Source: Patella vulgata | Lineage: Eukaryota > Mollusca > Gastropoda > Patellidae | DNA: 64,000 bases | NCBI RefSeq assembly: GCF_932274485.2 | Contig: NC_065882.2 | Coordinates: 9,097,390-9,161,389 of the forward strand | Reading direction: 5' to 3' | In this document: positions 1-12,029 of the stretch, one piece after another | Layout: each line of letters opens with the position of its first letter | Numbering within the stretch: position 1 is the first letter of the stretch | Position numbers and translations under genes: made by a program | Notes under the pieces: generated by a model | What the model was told of the DNA's origin: nothing | Databases searched by the model: none | Seen by the model: only the letters and a program-made list of their open reading frames with translations

Positions 1-951
1 GTAAGTGACGAATATTGCCTGGTTTGTAGATGTCAACATTAAACAGATTTTAAACTTCTAATTAAGAATATAATCAAAATAAATATAAGTAGTAATGAAT
101 TAGGCACTGTCATTTTATTTGGTCTCCAGCGGTCAAGTAAAACCCCACCAATAGAGTTATGTAATATTATTATGTGTACAATACAAAAAGAATAAGAGTG
201 CTAAAGATTTTATTTTAAAATTTATTAAGTCTCCCGGGGTAAATGATGAGATAAGCATCGATTTTATTTTTAACTTTAAATAAAAGAAACAAAAAATCTA
301 ATTTACTATAATAGTAAGTGCAGGGGGACTGCATCACACAAAATTTACACAAAAACAAATACACGGACAAGACATCATACTCCGGGGGCTAGCCGTAAGC
401 GTCCACAGCGCTGTACAGTCAAGGGTCTGTAGTGACACAGACTTCACTCAAAATTGAAAACAATTAGGAATACAACCCAAAGAACCCATTGTGCATTGCA
501 AGCACAAGTCATGATCTGTTATATGCTACACGAAATACGAATGTAAGCACATGTAGTAAAAAATTCAACTATACAAGTAACCACAGTTACCTAAATGCTC
601 TAAAATCAATCAAGAAACGTTTCAGTATTCAATACATATAGGTTACATGTTCCATTCGTCACAAAAACAAAACTCATATACAAAGAAGCAAATAGGAAAT
701 GTAGACTGTCTTCTGACTGAGTGTGGGAAGGACGTCATATCTTAGAAGGTGATGAAAAATAACAATAAAACTATAAGTTTTAGCGACTAATCGGAATTAT
801 TAAGTTATGTAATTTTTCAATTTATAATATATTAATATAATACCCCACACAAGAAATGCAAAACAGGTATGCTGTAGAAATCGTAAAGCCATACAATTAA
901 GGGAGGGAATTCAGACAGGGTTAGGTAACTACAGAAAATCTAAAATAAAAT
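1..951. other. Unassigned AT-rich stretch
   Basis: I see no gene. The stretch lies just beyond the 3' end of the minus-strand reverse transcriptase remnant that ends at 952, so part of it may be that element's 3' untranslated region. No tail, target duplication or terminal repeat was found to fix the boundary. Confidence 0.35.
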
Positions 952-3300
952 TTAAATTGGATCATTATCCAGTATGTAGTCGGTTATATACTTACAAGAA
1001 ATGTCAAACTTGGTATGTTGAATTAATGGAAGTTTTGAAATTTCTTTTAAAATGCGTAATTGTGTGCCGCCTTTTCTAATGCATTTAAAGCAAAGAGATT
1101 TTATTCGGGAGAGAAAAAGTTCTTTATTGTTACATATTGTCAAAAATGCCTGTGAATAGAAAACACTATATAGCGTGGTATCTGGTATGTTACTATAGAT
1201 TGACGGGTATTTTACTACTTCAAAACCAAATTTGTCCGTTTTGTCGAAACTACCGACATTAAATTTATTGTTAATTATATTGATGTCAAGGTCAAGAACA
1301 GCTGCATTTATAGTACCGGAATTTTCTTTATTTAAAATTAGTTCAGGAGGATGTATTTCACTTTTATATTTGTTGAAATTCTCGTCATCATTGATAGGTG
1401 TTATGTCATCAATGTACCTGAAGGTATAGTTTAGACTTTTAGTTACTTTGTAATCTGTTTTTCTTTTATGGTCTTGACAGTCGAATTCGTATTTATATAA
1501 ATGTGCATTTGTCATAAATGGGGCGGGGTCAGTTCCCATTGGTAAACCAATGGTTTGCTGTATTATCTGATCCCCAACCTCCCCAATATGGCATTGTCAA
1601 TGAGGAAATGTATGATGTTTTGAAATTTTTCTTTATCAAAAACTACGGTGTCGGCATTGCGACGTTTTATAATCCATTTAGTATCTTCTGCATACATGGC
1701 CATCAAGTTTCTGCCTTTCCCGAAAGCTCCATTAAAGGCTTTATCTACAAACCAATCTAAATTATCTTTCAGATCTGCATGTTGAAGCATAGTATACAAA
1801 TTAGAAAAATCGAACGTTTCTATAGTTTTTCGATTAATTTGTTTTATTGATTTTTGCTATAGTGTCTACTATAGGTTTATTTTTATCAATTATGAAAAAA
1901 ACTATTAATTCCAGTATAGCTACGAAGTGTTCTTCACCAAATGGCATGTTGAATTTGGCATAATTTAAGTCCTTTGGTGATAGTCTTAGCTCCATGGTTT
2001 CGTTTGGCAGATACTGGAGGATATTATATATCTGAATTTTACTGGGTTTTTATGGAATTTAGGTATAGAATAAATGTAAAGTAGTGCATCTATTTTCACA
2101 TTGTCTGTAATACCATTACTCCTGTTAAATGTATATTGGTTATTTAAAATATCTAGTTTGGTTAAATCCGTAATGCATTTATATAAACGCATTATGGGTA
2201 TTGGGCCAAAGTCCACCTTCAGTAAGAATATTTCTAATATAGTATTTTTTACAGATAAAGGCAATATTATTGCTGGCCTTATCGACAGGCGTTAGAACAA
2301 ATCTGTCTTGAAGAGAAGCAAGACATTCAACTGCGGATGTATTTTTTAGGACTTCGGGTGGGCGGGCATCTTGGGTTAAGTTTTATATATTTGATTCTGT
2401 TTGACAAGAGATCAAAAACAGTGTTTTTCCATTCTCCAAAAGATTCTAATGGTGCAAGAAATTTATCAGACCAAGCTACTATGCATTTCCTGATTTGAGA
2501 TTTTAGTTTATTATGTAACTTTTTGAAATTAGTTTTACTTGGTTTTCTCGAAATTGTGGTCCAAAGCGAAATTTTTATTTATGATTTTTATCTTCAACAA
2601 TATATGGTCATGAAACTTGTCTTTAAAGGGAGGTAAGACGCTAGCTTGCTAGCCTGGAGGTCGGGTGTTCGATCCCTGCATTGGCCGAGAAAGTTCATCC
2701 AGATTTACCGGCGTGGTTCTCCCTTGTCAGTGATGCAGGACGGAGGGGCTGACAAGGAAAGCTGTCTAGTCGTTCGGATGGGACGAAAAACCGAGGTCCC
2801 GTGTACACATTGGCGTGCACGTAAAAGATCCCTTGGCAGTTGGAATTCGATATAAGAGTAGGCCGTAGTGCCGCTGTCCGGGCAAAATTTCCCTCATAGC
2901 ACACTGTATGGCGTATGCCCGTCTTCATTAGCCCAGGTTAGGAGTAGGACGTTAAACTCCATTTCATTTCATTTCATTTCTTTAAAGGGAGAGTTGGCGC
3001 ATTGACATGTAGTATTATCGTCATTGTTAATAAATTCTTGTAGGTTAAGATTTTCAACTGTTTGATGGTAGTCAAATAATTTATTACGAATTGGAGGTAA
3101 AAATTTGTATACGACTGTAGGTGAAATTTTAAGAAGAGTATCTCGTATAGATTTAATTACTGATCGGTCTCTTAAAGATTCTATTCAATCCAATGTCTTG
3201 TATATGTTTATCTGTAAAAAGGATTTTACATAACACGTCAAAACACCATTCGGTTCGCGTCACGGCTTAACGGCATATTAATAGCTTTATTCACTGAGAT
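952..3300 (-). mobile_element. Penelope-like retroelement remnant, reverse transcriptase region
   Basis: Read on the minus strand, the block at 2264-1986 holds SIPKFHKNP followed by a RYIISSS-like motif. The block at 1799-1563 holds the middle fingers/palm region. The block from about 1560 to 952 holds GLPMGTD and the catalytic FRYIDDI motif, then a VLDLDI segment and a thumb-like tail ending in a stop. This motif order matches the Penelope-like reverse transcriptases common in molluscs and other invertebrates; no GIY-YIG endonuclease was recognised. The reading frame is broken in several places, so it is a dead copy. A SINE sits inside it at 2633-2978, and the sequence beyond (2992-3300) appears to continue the same element. 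A related non-LTR family cannot be excluded. Confidence 0.65.
2633..2978 (+). mobile_element. SINE-A copy, 5' truncated, with target duplication
   Basis: tRNA-derived SINE. The head keeps the tRNA B box (GGTGTTCGATCCCTGC-like, near 2664) but lacks the A-box half. The body runs through GACAAGGAAAGCTGTCTAG and ends in GACGTTAAACTCC plus ATTTC repeats. It is flanked by a 13-bp direct repeat TCTTTAAAGGGAG at 2620-2632 and 2979-2991, which fixes the insertion exactly. It interrupts the Penelope-like remnant. Confidence 0.9.
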
Positions 3301-3829
3301 GGTTCCTTTACTTCTGGTATATTTTTCGAATTGCTTTTTGTATTTATTTACAGAGATTAAAAGTTTAAATGGTAATATTCTATATTTTTTTTTCGTTATA
3401 CCTGATTTGCTCAGTCATAACAGGTCTTAGAGGCCTACACAACAATGCAATTTGTGGTTTTAATCATTTATTTAGCATCTTCTTGTTAAACTGTTGAAAG
3501 ATTTGGATTAAGGTTAAGTGAGTGTAGGTCAAAGATGCCGCTGGCAGACTGTGTATTCGGGTTAAAGATTAAAAGTTTTTCCGTACAAGGTGGTTCTACG
3601 TTTCTTACCATACAATTCAGCTGTGAAATAACACTAAATGTTATTAAACCAGAAACAGTTGATATGGGTAGCTTGACACGACCGTATATCGGTCCGGGCT
3701 GTTTTAATTATACACCGGGCATATCTGTCTGGGAAGGGAAGTTGATTTTATTTACCGAAAACGTTTTGAAGTAGAGAGGGTGTTGCCAGTATTTATTGTT
3801 ATGTAAATAAAGTTGCTGGTATATATCCT

Positions 3830-4110
3830 GTAGGTAGTTTTTTTTAGGTATGTAGATGGAACTTTTGAATACATAACGGGCAGTTTTTTTCGGATATATA
3901 GACCGAAGTTCCGATTATATAACAGGCAGGTTTTTTTCGGGGTATATAGACGGAAATTGCTCGTATGTACTCGGCACTTTTGTTGATATATAGACCGAAG
4001 TTCAAATTTTATAACGGACAAAGTGTTTCGGGGTATATAGGCGGAAGTTGCTCGAACATATATATTTTTCGGGTATATAAGGAGTTCTGAGTATGTACCC
4101 TGTATTTTTA
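3830..4110. repeat. Degenerate minisatellite, about 48-bp period
   Basis: About five units, each with a TATATAGAC(C/G)GAAGTT core followed by a TTTTTTCGGG(G)TATAT stretch; unit starts are near 3851, 3897, 3945, 3984 and 4036. The 140-codon open frame on the minus strand here (3752-4174) is a by-product of the repeat. Confidence 0.75.
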
Positions 4111-4600
4111 AAGGTTTATGAAAGGTATTCATAATATGTACCCAATATGTTTTTGTACAATCAGGGAAGACCACAGTATTTATTTTTCATATTAATTTGG
4201 GTATAGAGGGAAGCTGTTGCATAATGCCGGGGAGGTATATACTAGGTAAGTTTCTTGGTATATATGTAAAACTATATTAGGCAAAAATGGGTCAGTGGGG
4301 TCGAGGTCAACTATCTGCCCAAGACAAACGTCTTAACTAACTGAGAAAACAGTAAGAAGTAAATACACAACGTAAAGGGGAAGCAAAGACGACAAGCGAA
4401 AATACTAAACGATCACAAGGCTACTAAGAAATGTGGTGACCTGTTTGGCGTGGTCCGCTCTCCACGTCTGACAAAAGACCCATGGTGCTACCCAGTATAT
4501 TACATTCAAAGCTTTGAGGGGGTTATCTTCCAATATGATAGGATCGGATTACGGTATCTTCAACAGAGAGAGAGGGAGGGGTAAAAAGCTTTTCAATCGT
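4111..4600. other. Unassigned stretch
   Basis: No gene or clear repeat seen. It contains a short AG-rich run near 4565. Confidence 0.3.
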
Positions 4601-5600
4601 CTGTATCAACACTATAAAATCAAGTTATAAAATATTCACATCAGCGTCTTTTGTATTCGCATCTTCTATCATATTTTCTTGATTCGTATGTCTTTAGGGA
4701 GCAGCGGTGGTTAAACCGAACGTAATACGTTGCTATTTTATAAAACAAATCTATTGGTAGACGGTGGATGTATCGAATTGATTAATCTTTTGTTTTAATC
4801 TTTTGTTTGAATCTTTCTTCTCTATGCAATCAGATTCGCATTTGTGGTCTCCGTATTATTCAAATTCAAAAACATCTATTGATGCATAAGATATTGTTAT
4901 CAACCAGGGAAGGTTAATCGATATAACACCCTTTATACTCAGTTATCATAAAATCACTACCTTCGGCATGATTTAATTTTACCAATAAAATGATAATTTG
5001 GCAGCCATTTGATTGTAACTTAAATTTTTATTCAACGTCATGATACACGCACCCTTTCAAGCGGTTTTGTCGCATAAATTAAAGTAGCTAAGTCTCTAAC
5101 TCAATATCATCCAAAATCTTCGACATTGAAAACACGAATTATTTGTCAATTCAAATCAACATTGGTCTTGTGATCTTACCGGGAAAAGATGGGCTTCTGA
5201 TATCCAATATTTAAGACAAAATAAACATTTTACCATAATGCGTTTCAGGCCCATTGTAACAAGGGACTCGAAGAACGAGTCATGTCAAACGGTGACGGCA
5301 TATTCCTATCGGGAATAAATATTATGTAGACTAGAATAACTAGACGCTAGAAAATTTCATTTGATTGAGACTTCTGACATATTTCGCCGAACGTCACTGA
5401 TTTGAAATTAGAGTAAAAATGGAAACGATTGAATGTAAATCAGTTTATATATATATTCCAATTACATTATTATATGCGTTACGCCCCATTTGTGTCAAAA
5501 TATTAGCGATTTAACTCCTTTAACAATTTATAAATTTTGTTTAAAAGCAAGGTAGTTTTACAGCTGCAAAAGACAATGTGTTAGTTTAGTAAAATGTAAG
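4600..5600. repeat. Old relative of dispersed repeat D
   Basis: Pieces resemble the repeat at 25368-25725 and 60430-60980: an ATTCACATCAGCGT-like piece near 4640, a CCTTTATACTCAGTTAT piece near 4932, a CACGCACCCTTTCAAGCGG piece near 5048, and a GTTTTACAGCTGCAAAAG piece near 5555. The pieces are separated by unrelated sequence and partly in the opposite orientation, so this is a rearranged old copy. Confidence 0.45.
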
Positions 5601-6163
5601 GCCATATGACATACGTATGGTGACTTTTAGCGGCCATTCTTTATTCTCTCCCCCCTGGGGTGTAGGGGGTGATAAGAATATACCCTTCGTATGTTCTGCG
5701 TGTCGTAAAAGGCGACTAAAAGGATCCCTGTAATGGGGCAACGTGTTTGCCGTGCGTTGTGTCGGTGGAGAGTGGAATCCTGGTAATTGAGTGGGGATTT
5801 GGCCTGCGGGCTCTTTCTTTGCAACACATTACTTCGGCCCACAATTCACCCAGAAAGGAGATCAGAGTCGCCCACTCTGATCAATCGGCTTTGGTCGTGT
5901 TTAGCTGACGAGTAGGCGCATTTGTCCCATAAATCTGTAATATATTATTTGTTGCAGTTCTACCTTTGTGTCCTGAGTGCCTACTCTAAAGCAGCGGCTT
6001 GGGTCAACCAGGTAGAGTAATTAATTAAATCTTTACTTTGTCTGGGTATATCCCTGCCTGTCCTCGCAAGGCGTATACGCTGGATATCCGCGTAGCAGCC
6101 CGCATAGAGATTGCAGCGTTGGTGGTTGGAGAGCAGGCAGGGATGAACCTTTTATCATAATTC

Positions 6164-7343
6164 ATGGCTTCCCAAATTAAGAAGACTCGTACATTAAAAA
6201 GAATGTCGACCGAGGATTTGGAAAAAAACATCCCGAACCTGGCCTAGGTTTCTGGTTATACAGAGTACCAACGATATTAAATTAAGTAAAACCTCTCCTT
6301 TCTTGATTGCTAAAGGTCTTGCTGGCTTGGCCGGGGAGCCCAAAAGCGTCAAGAAAATGAGAAATGGTACTCTGTTAGTGGAACGTGCTAAAGAAACACA
6401 TGCTTCCAATCAAAGTTACACCGCATAACTCTCTTAATTCTTCAAGAGGTGTTATTCGGTCTCAGGATTTGGAAGGCAGCAGTGAGGAAGAGATGCTTGA
6501 AAATCTCTCCTCACAAGGTGTTACTTACGTCAAACGTATTTCTATCAGACGTAATGGTAATATTATCCAAACCAACACCTATATCCTGAACTTTGATAAG
6601 CCAGATCTTCCTAGGGTAATCAAAGCTGGTTTTCTTTCCATTCCAGTTACCCCTTATATTCCAAATCCATTGCGTTGTTTAATTGTCAACGCTTTGGACA
6701 TAGTAAAAACGTGTGTAAGGGGAAAGCGATGTGTGCTCGATGCGGACAGGATGGTCACGAAAGTACATCTTGTCAGCTCGATCACCATTGCATTAACTGC
6801 AAAGGGCCTCATTTTGCATATTCCCGAGAGTGCCCGATATGGAAAAAAGAAAAACAAGTGCAACAGGTGAAAAATATTTCGTATCCTGAAGCAAGGAAGT
6901 TGGTTGAGGCTGCAACCCCAACGTTTGCAATTTCCTTTGCAAACGCAGTCAAGCCGAAGACCGCTTCCATTGCTTGCCAAACACCTGTTGTCTGGCCAGC
7001 TGAGACAGAATCCTCATCAAAAGAGAAACCGCCAATACCTCCAAAACCCGCGAATAATTCTCTCAGCACTCAGACGGGTAAAAAGCCTGATGAGTCTGAG
7101 ATAGAGGAGATTGTGCCCCCTACTCCTCCAGCAAAAGGTGGAAATCCACCAAAAAGCACCAAGGAACATTCTGGTAAAGGCGTTCCTCAAAATTTAAAAT
7201 TAAATTCCTTCCGAAGTCTGAAGGGTGATGAGGATCCTGACCAAACCTTTAACAGGTTCAGGATACAGGACACTCTAATGGATGTTGTTGTAGAAATACA
7301 TGACCCCAAACAACATCATAGAAGTCCTGTTAAACCTCCCTGA
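6164..7343 (+). pseudogene. LINE ORF1 (gag-like, CCHC zinc knuckles), broken
   Basis: RNA-binding ORF1 of the LINE. The ATG at 6164 opens a short frame that stops after about 27 codons. Homology resumes in another frame (FLVIQSTND and KGLAGLAGEPKS near 6250-6350), continues in the frame at 6385-6660 (VTPHNSLNSSRGVI), then shifts again at about 6670. The last frame, 6675-7343, carries three CX2CX4HX4C-type knuckles (FNCQRFGHSKNVC, CARCGQDGHESTSC, CINCKGPHFAYSREC) and a proline-rich tail. The stop at 7341-7343 lies 2 bases before the ORF2 ATG. At least three frame breaks are visible. Confidence 0.85.
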
Positions 7344-7345
7344 AA

Positions 7346-10300
7346 ATGGCAAATTCCATAATTCAATGGAATTGTCGTGGTCTTAAACCAAATTTTAATG
7401 AAGTTCAAATCTTAATTCAAAAATTTAATCCATTAGCTATTTGTTTACAAGAAACTTTTTTAAAGAATACAGATATCTTAACACTTAGGCATTTTGTTGC
7501 CTATCATCATTTTCCTAACAATGATGGTAGAGCACACGGTGGTGTTTCCATTTTCCTTAATGGAAATATTCCGCAGAGTAAAGTCACCCTCAACTCGCCT
7601 TTACAGGCAGTTGCAGTGAGGGTGACTCTACATATTCCTATCACACTCTGCTCTGTATATTTACCACCTAGTTTACATCTGAACCCCAGAGATCTTGATG
7701 ACCTTGTTGCACAACTTCCCCTTCCGTTTATAATTACGGGAGATTTCAATGGCCATCATTCACTCTGGGGTAGCCCAGATGATAATAACAGAGGTAAACA
7801 AATAGCGGACTTCATTAACATTAATAATTTGTGTTTATTAAATGATGACTCGCCTACTTATCTACATCCTGCCACAGCTTCTTTTTCTTCCCTTGATCTA
7901 ACCATTTGCTCTCCGGTCCTGTTTCAGGATTTTACATGGAGAGTAAATGAAGATCTCTGTGGCAGTGACCACTTTCCAATCTTGATAGAAAATAATGGAC
8001 CCTCTCCGGTTGAAAGGCCGCAGAGGTGGAAGTTGCATAAGGCTGATTGGGTTCTTTTTTAATCTTTGTGTCTTTTCTCGTTTGATGCAAAAGAGTTAGA
8101 AGATACAGATGAGCCCATGGCCTTATTCACTTCAATTCTTCAAGATGTAGCTGAGCAGGCGATTCCAAAGACCACGACTAAGCCCAAACGTTTCAATAAA
8201 CCATGGTATAATAACGATTGCAAATCCGCTCTTAAAGAGCGTGATTGTATTTTAAGACGCCTTGAGAATCACCCTTCCATGGAGAATATTGCAGCATATC
8301 AAATGGTCCGGGCGAAGGCCCGTCGAACCATACGCCAAGCAAAGAAGTCTTCATGGCAGGGTTATGTCTCAAGGATAAATTCCTGTACCACTTCCAAATC
8401 GGTATGGGATAGGATTCGTAGAATAAAAGGTAAAAGTAGTGCATTATCAGTTAACCATCTAAATGTTGATAATTCCACCCTAACAACATTTCCTGATATT
8501 GCTAATTCTCTGGCCAGTATCATCCAATTTCTCCTCGGATGCTTTTCGGAGTATTAAACATCAACAGGAGAAAAGGCGACTTAACTTCAAGTCCCGTAAT
8601 GATGAATGTTATAATGACAAGTTTTCTATTGCTGAACTCCGTGATTCTCTTAAACGAGCTCGGGGTACTGCAACTGGTCCGGATGAAATTCACTACCAGA
8701 TTTTAAAACATTTACCTTTTTCTACACTCTTAATATTATTAGATATTTACAACCGGATTTGGGTTGATGGGAATTTCCCTTCTTTCGTGGCATGAAGCCA
8801 CATTTATTCCCATCCCAAAACCGGGTAAAGATCCTACGAATCCTACCAATTATCGTCCGATCCGATCGCTTTAACTAGCTGCATTTGCAAAACCATGGAG
8901 AGATTGATCAATCGAAGGCTTGTTTGGTACCTTGAGTCCAACAACCTCAGTACAGATCTTCAATGTGGATTTCGGTCCCAAAGGAGCACTCTTGATCATC
9001 TCGTTAGATTTGAAACGTTTGTCAGGGATGCTTTCATCCAGAAACAACATTTAGTTGCTATATTTTTTGATCTGGAGAAAGCTTATGATACCACATGGAA
9101 ATATGGTATCATGCGCGACCTGCATAACCTCGGTCTGCGGGGTCGCTTACCTATCTTCATTAAAAACTTCTTAGAAGATAGGTCGTTTAAGGTACGCTTG
9201 GGATCAATATTCTCTGACCCGCTTGGGATCAATATTCTCTGACCCATTTCCCCAGGAAATGGGAGTTCCCCAGGGAAGTATTTTATCTCCCACACTGTTT
9301 TCAATCAAAATAAATTCAATACCGACGTGCCTTAAACGTGGGGTCGACGGCTCCCTTTATGTTGATGACTTTCAGATGTGTTACGGATCGACAAGTATGC
9401 AGACAATCGAACGACAGTTGCAGCTTTGTTTGAATTCTATTCAACGATGGGCAACTGACAATGGGTTTCGATTTTCGAAATCCAAGACTGTGTGCATGCA
9501 CTTCTGTCAAAGAAGAGGTTTACATCCTGATCCGGAACTTACACTGGATGGTAGTCCCATTCCAGTTGTAGATGAAACGAAATTCATGGGTTTGATATTT
9601 GATTAGAAATTATCATTTATCCCTCATATTAAAACCCTCAAGAAGAAATGTCTGAAAGCCCTCAATATATTGAGAGTTCTATCAAACACTGACTGGGGAG
9701 CAGACCGTAAGGTCTTGCTCAGATTATATCGAGCACTGATAAGATCAAAACTCGATTATGGGTGCATTTTGTATGGATCAGCCCGTGAGTCTTATCTCAA
9801 AGAGCTTGACACCATACACAACCAAGGTCTTAGAATCAGTTTAGGAGCATTCCGAACATCTCCAGTGCAGAGTTTATACGTTGAGGCGCACGAGCCCTCA
9901 TTGCAGGACAGACGTGATAAACTTGCACTGCAATATGCTACAAAAATTACATCTCTGCCTCATCATATTTCATTTAACACCATATTTAGACCCTTTCATG
10001 AACATCTATATTTACTGAAGACTAATGTTATTCCATCATTCGGTATTCGCATTCAACCCCTTTTGTCTCAGGCTGGTATCAGTCAAGACAGTATTGCTAA
10101 TACCCCTTTTTTGAGACACCACCGTGGTCTATATCTCCTCCCAAGATCGATCTCAATCTTACAAAATACAAAAAGAAAGATACTAGTTCCACAGTGTTTC
10201 AGTCTCTCTTCAGGGAGTTAAGGTCTAAATATGGTGATTATGCTCCAATTTATACAGATGGTTCCAAAGATGGCGATCGGGTAGCTTCAGCTACTGTCAC

Positions 10301-11019
10301 GCCATCTGAGACTATTTCTGTTTGTCTTCCTCCTGCTGCTTCCATATTTACTGCTGAACTCCAGGCCATCTTTCGGGCTTTGGAGTATATTAAATCCTCT
10401 TCAGCCTTAAAACACATTATATTTACTGATTCTTTGTCCTCTTTAAGGGCAATAAACAATAAGCAGCTTGTACACCCTTTAGTAGCAGACATTTATCGTC
10501 TGCTACTATCACAAGAGTTTAACGGCAAGGACATTGTCCTTTGCTGGGTCCCCAGTCATGTTGATATTAAAGGAAATGATCAAGCAAACTTAGCTGCCAA
10601 ATCTGCTTTAGATCTTCCCATATCACAATTTCTTTTACCTTTCACCGATTTTAAATCGTCCATTAAATTATTTATATATGACCGCTGGCAACGGTCTTGG
10701 GATCTTGCAGACACAAACAAATTTCATCACATTAAGCCTCTCTTAGGAGACTGACCAAGCTCCTATAGAACCAGCAGGAGAAATTGGTCATACTTTTTTA
10801 ACACACATTTTCATCTTAAAGCGAGAGCCTCAACCACAATGTGTTCACTGTCATGTACCTTTGACAGTGAAACACATCTTGATTGAGTGCAATCATCTCA
10901 AACATATTAGATCTAAATATTACCGTTGCCAGTCAGCACGTCAGCTATTTGCTCAACCGGAGCTTTATGATGAATTGCTAGCATTTTTAAAAGAGACAAA
11001 CTTTTATTCAAAATTTTAA
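7346..11019 (+). pseudogene. LINE ORF2 (endonuclease, reverse transcriptase, RNase H), broken
   Basis: The ATG at 7346 starts an APE-type endonuclease: IIQWNCRGL, LQETF, GDFNGHHSLWG, and a C-terminal GSDHFPI motif near 7965. A stop at 8060-8062 is followed by the linker region in the same frame. Reverse transcriptase motifs follow in shifting frames: GPDEIHYQILK (about 8680), a PKPGKDPTNPTNYRPI-like motif (about 8817), FFDLEKAYDTTW, GVPQGSILSPTLF and the catalytic LYVDDF (about 9357). RNase H lies at 10194-10754 (YTDGSKDGD, AELQAIFRALEYI, TDSLSSLRAI, WVPSHVDIKGNDQAN). A final CVHCH...H...C zinc-finger-like motif comes before the terminal stop at 11017-11019. I count at least six breaks, one caused by the 25-bp tandem duplication at 9195-9244. 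Confidence 0.9.
9195..9244. repeat. 25-bp perfect tandem duplication inside LINE ORF2
   Basis: The 25 bases at 9195-9219 are repeated exactly at 9220-9244. Because 25 is not a multiple of 3, the duplication shifts the reverse transcriptase frame just before GVPQGS. Confidence 0.95.
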
Positions 11020-11257
11020 TTGTATATATTTATCATATATTGTTTTTTAAATATTTATATATGTAAAGGAATTGATATATTTATTTTGAAGTATATTTTC
11101 TGTGATATTTGTTTTTATTTACATATATGAATACATTCCTGTGATATTGTTTTAATTTGTCTTGTTAAATTCACCATATGTTTGGCGCAATATATCCCGG
11201 TTGGAGCTGACGTGCCATTAAACAACATTTCATTTTCATTTCATTTCTTTATTCTCT

Positions 11258-11499
11258 AGTTGTTGGGTTGTGAAGTCGAGAAAATCAACCCGACAACGCG
11301 ACAAAAAATCTGACAATCGTCGAGTTCATTTTGTCGTGTTCTCGAATCGATTCTGTCAACTTATTCACAACCGACAAATCGACAAAATATAATTATTTCG
11401 TCTTGCTGTGCCGAGACTAGTCGCCTCGCAAGCCGACAAAATACATGATTTCTCCCTTTCTCACCTTATAATATTCTCGCTCCCTCGACTTCGTACCCA
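11258..11499. other. Unassigned flank with CGACAAAAT-type motifs
   Basis: Host sequence between the LINE target duplication and the SINE. It has several loosely repeated CGACAAAAT / CGACAA motifs, but no unit could be defined. Confidence 0.3.
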
Positions 11500-11870
11500 A
11501 AATGAAATGAAATGGGGTTCAACGTCCTACTGTTCTGCTCCTAAACTGGGCTAATGAAGACGGGCATACGCCATACAGTGTGCTATGAGGGAAATTTTGC
11601 CCGGGCAGCAGCGCTACGGCCTACTCTTATATCGAATTCCAACTGCCAAGGGATCTTTTACGTGCACGCCAATATGTACATGGGACTTCGTTTTTTCGTC
11701 CCATCCGAACGCCTAGACAGCTTTCCTTTTCAGGCCCTCCGTCCTGCATCACTGACAAGGGGACACCACGCCGGAAAATCTGGATGAACTTTCTCGGCCA
11801 ATGCAGGGATCGAACACCCGACCTCCAGGCTAGCGAGCCAGCGTCTTACCCACTTAGCCACGTGATCCCC
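11500..11870 (-). mobile_element. SINE-A copy, essentially full length
   Basis: On the minus strand it starts GGGGATCACGTGGCTAAGTG (A box), has the B box near 11815, and ends in the GAACCCCATTTCATTTC tail. It is flanked by an 11-bp direct repeat, CGACTTCG(T/C)AC, at 11486-11496 and 11870-11880 (one mismatch). An antisense open frame of 77 codons recurs in many copies and is not a gene. Confidence 0.9.
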
Positions 11871-12029
11871 GACTTCGCACACAGGTTCACTGATCATTTG
11901 GATGTGACCAAGAAAAGGCTTCAGTGTATTCCTTAAAATAAACTTGCCGTTACAGCATCGCAGTGTGATGTACATACGAAGACTAAAAAGAACAACATTA
12001 AACGATTTTTGAAAAATCTAGAAACTTCC

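Larger units (their letters stand above)
5650..11244 (+). mobile_element. Full-length non-LTR retrotransposon (LINE), I/Nimb-like
   Basis: The unit is bounded by a 13-bp direct repeat, TTCTTTATTCTCT, at 5637-5649 and 11245-11257, so it spans a complete insertion of about 5.6 kb. It has a GC-richer 5' leader (5650-6163), ORF1 with zinc knuckles, ORF2 with apurinic endonuclease, reverse transcriptase and RNase H, an AT-rich 3' UTR (11020-11205), and a tail GACGTGCCATTAAACAACA followed by ATTTC repeats. This layout matches the I superfamily, and the mollusc Nimb group in particular. Both ORFs carry frameshifts and stops, so it is not autonomous. The same 3' end recurs at 55766-55982. Confidence 0.9.

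Noticed and set aside
6654-7104. Long frames on both strands over the zinc-knuckle region of the LINE
   Set aside because: Only the plus frame 6675-7343 carries the CCHC motifs; the others are shadows of it.
11554-11787. A 77-codon frame beginning MKTGIRHTVCYEGNF that recurs at several places (also near 2695-2928, 43937-44251, 52304-52585, 57528-57803)
   Set aside because: It is always the antisense strand of SINE-A between the tail and the tRNA head. It degrades with the SINE copies and has no independent start context, so it is a repeat by-product, not a small protein family.
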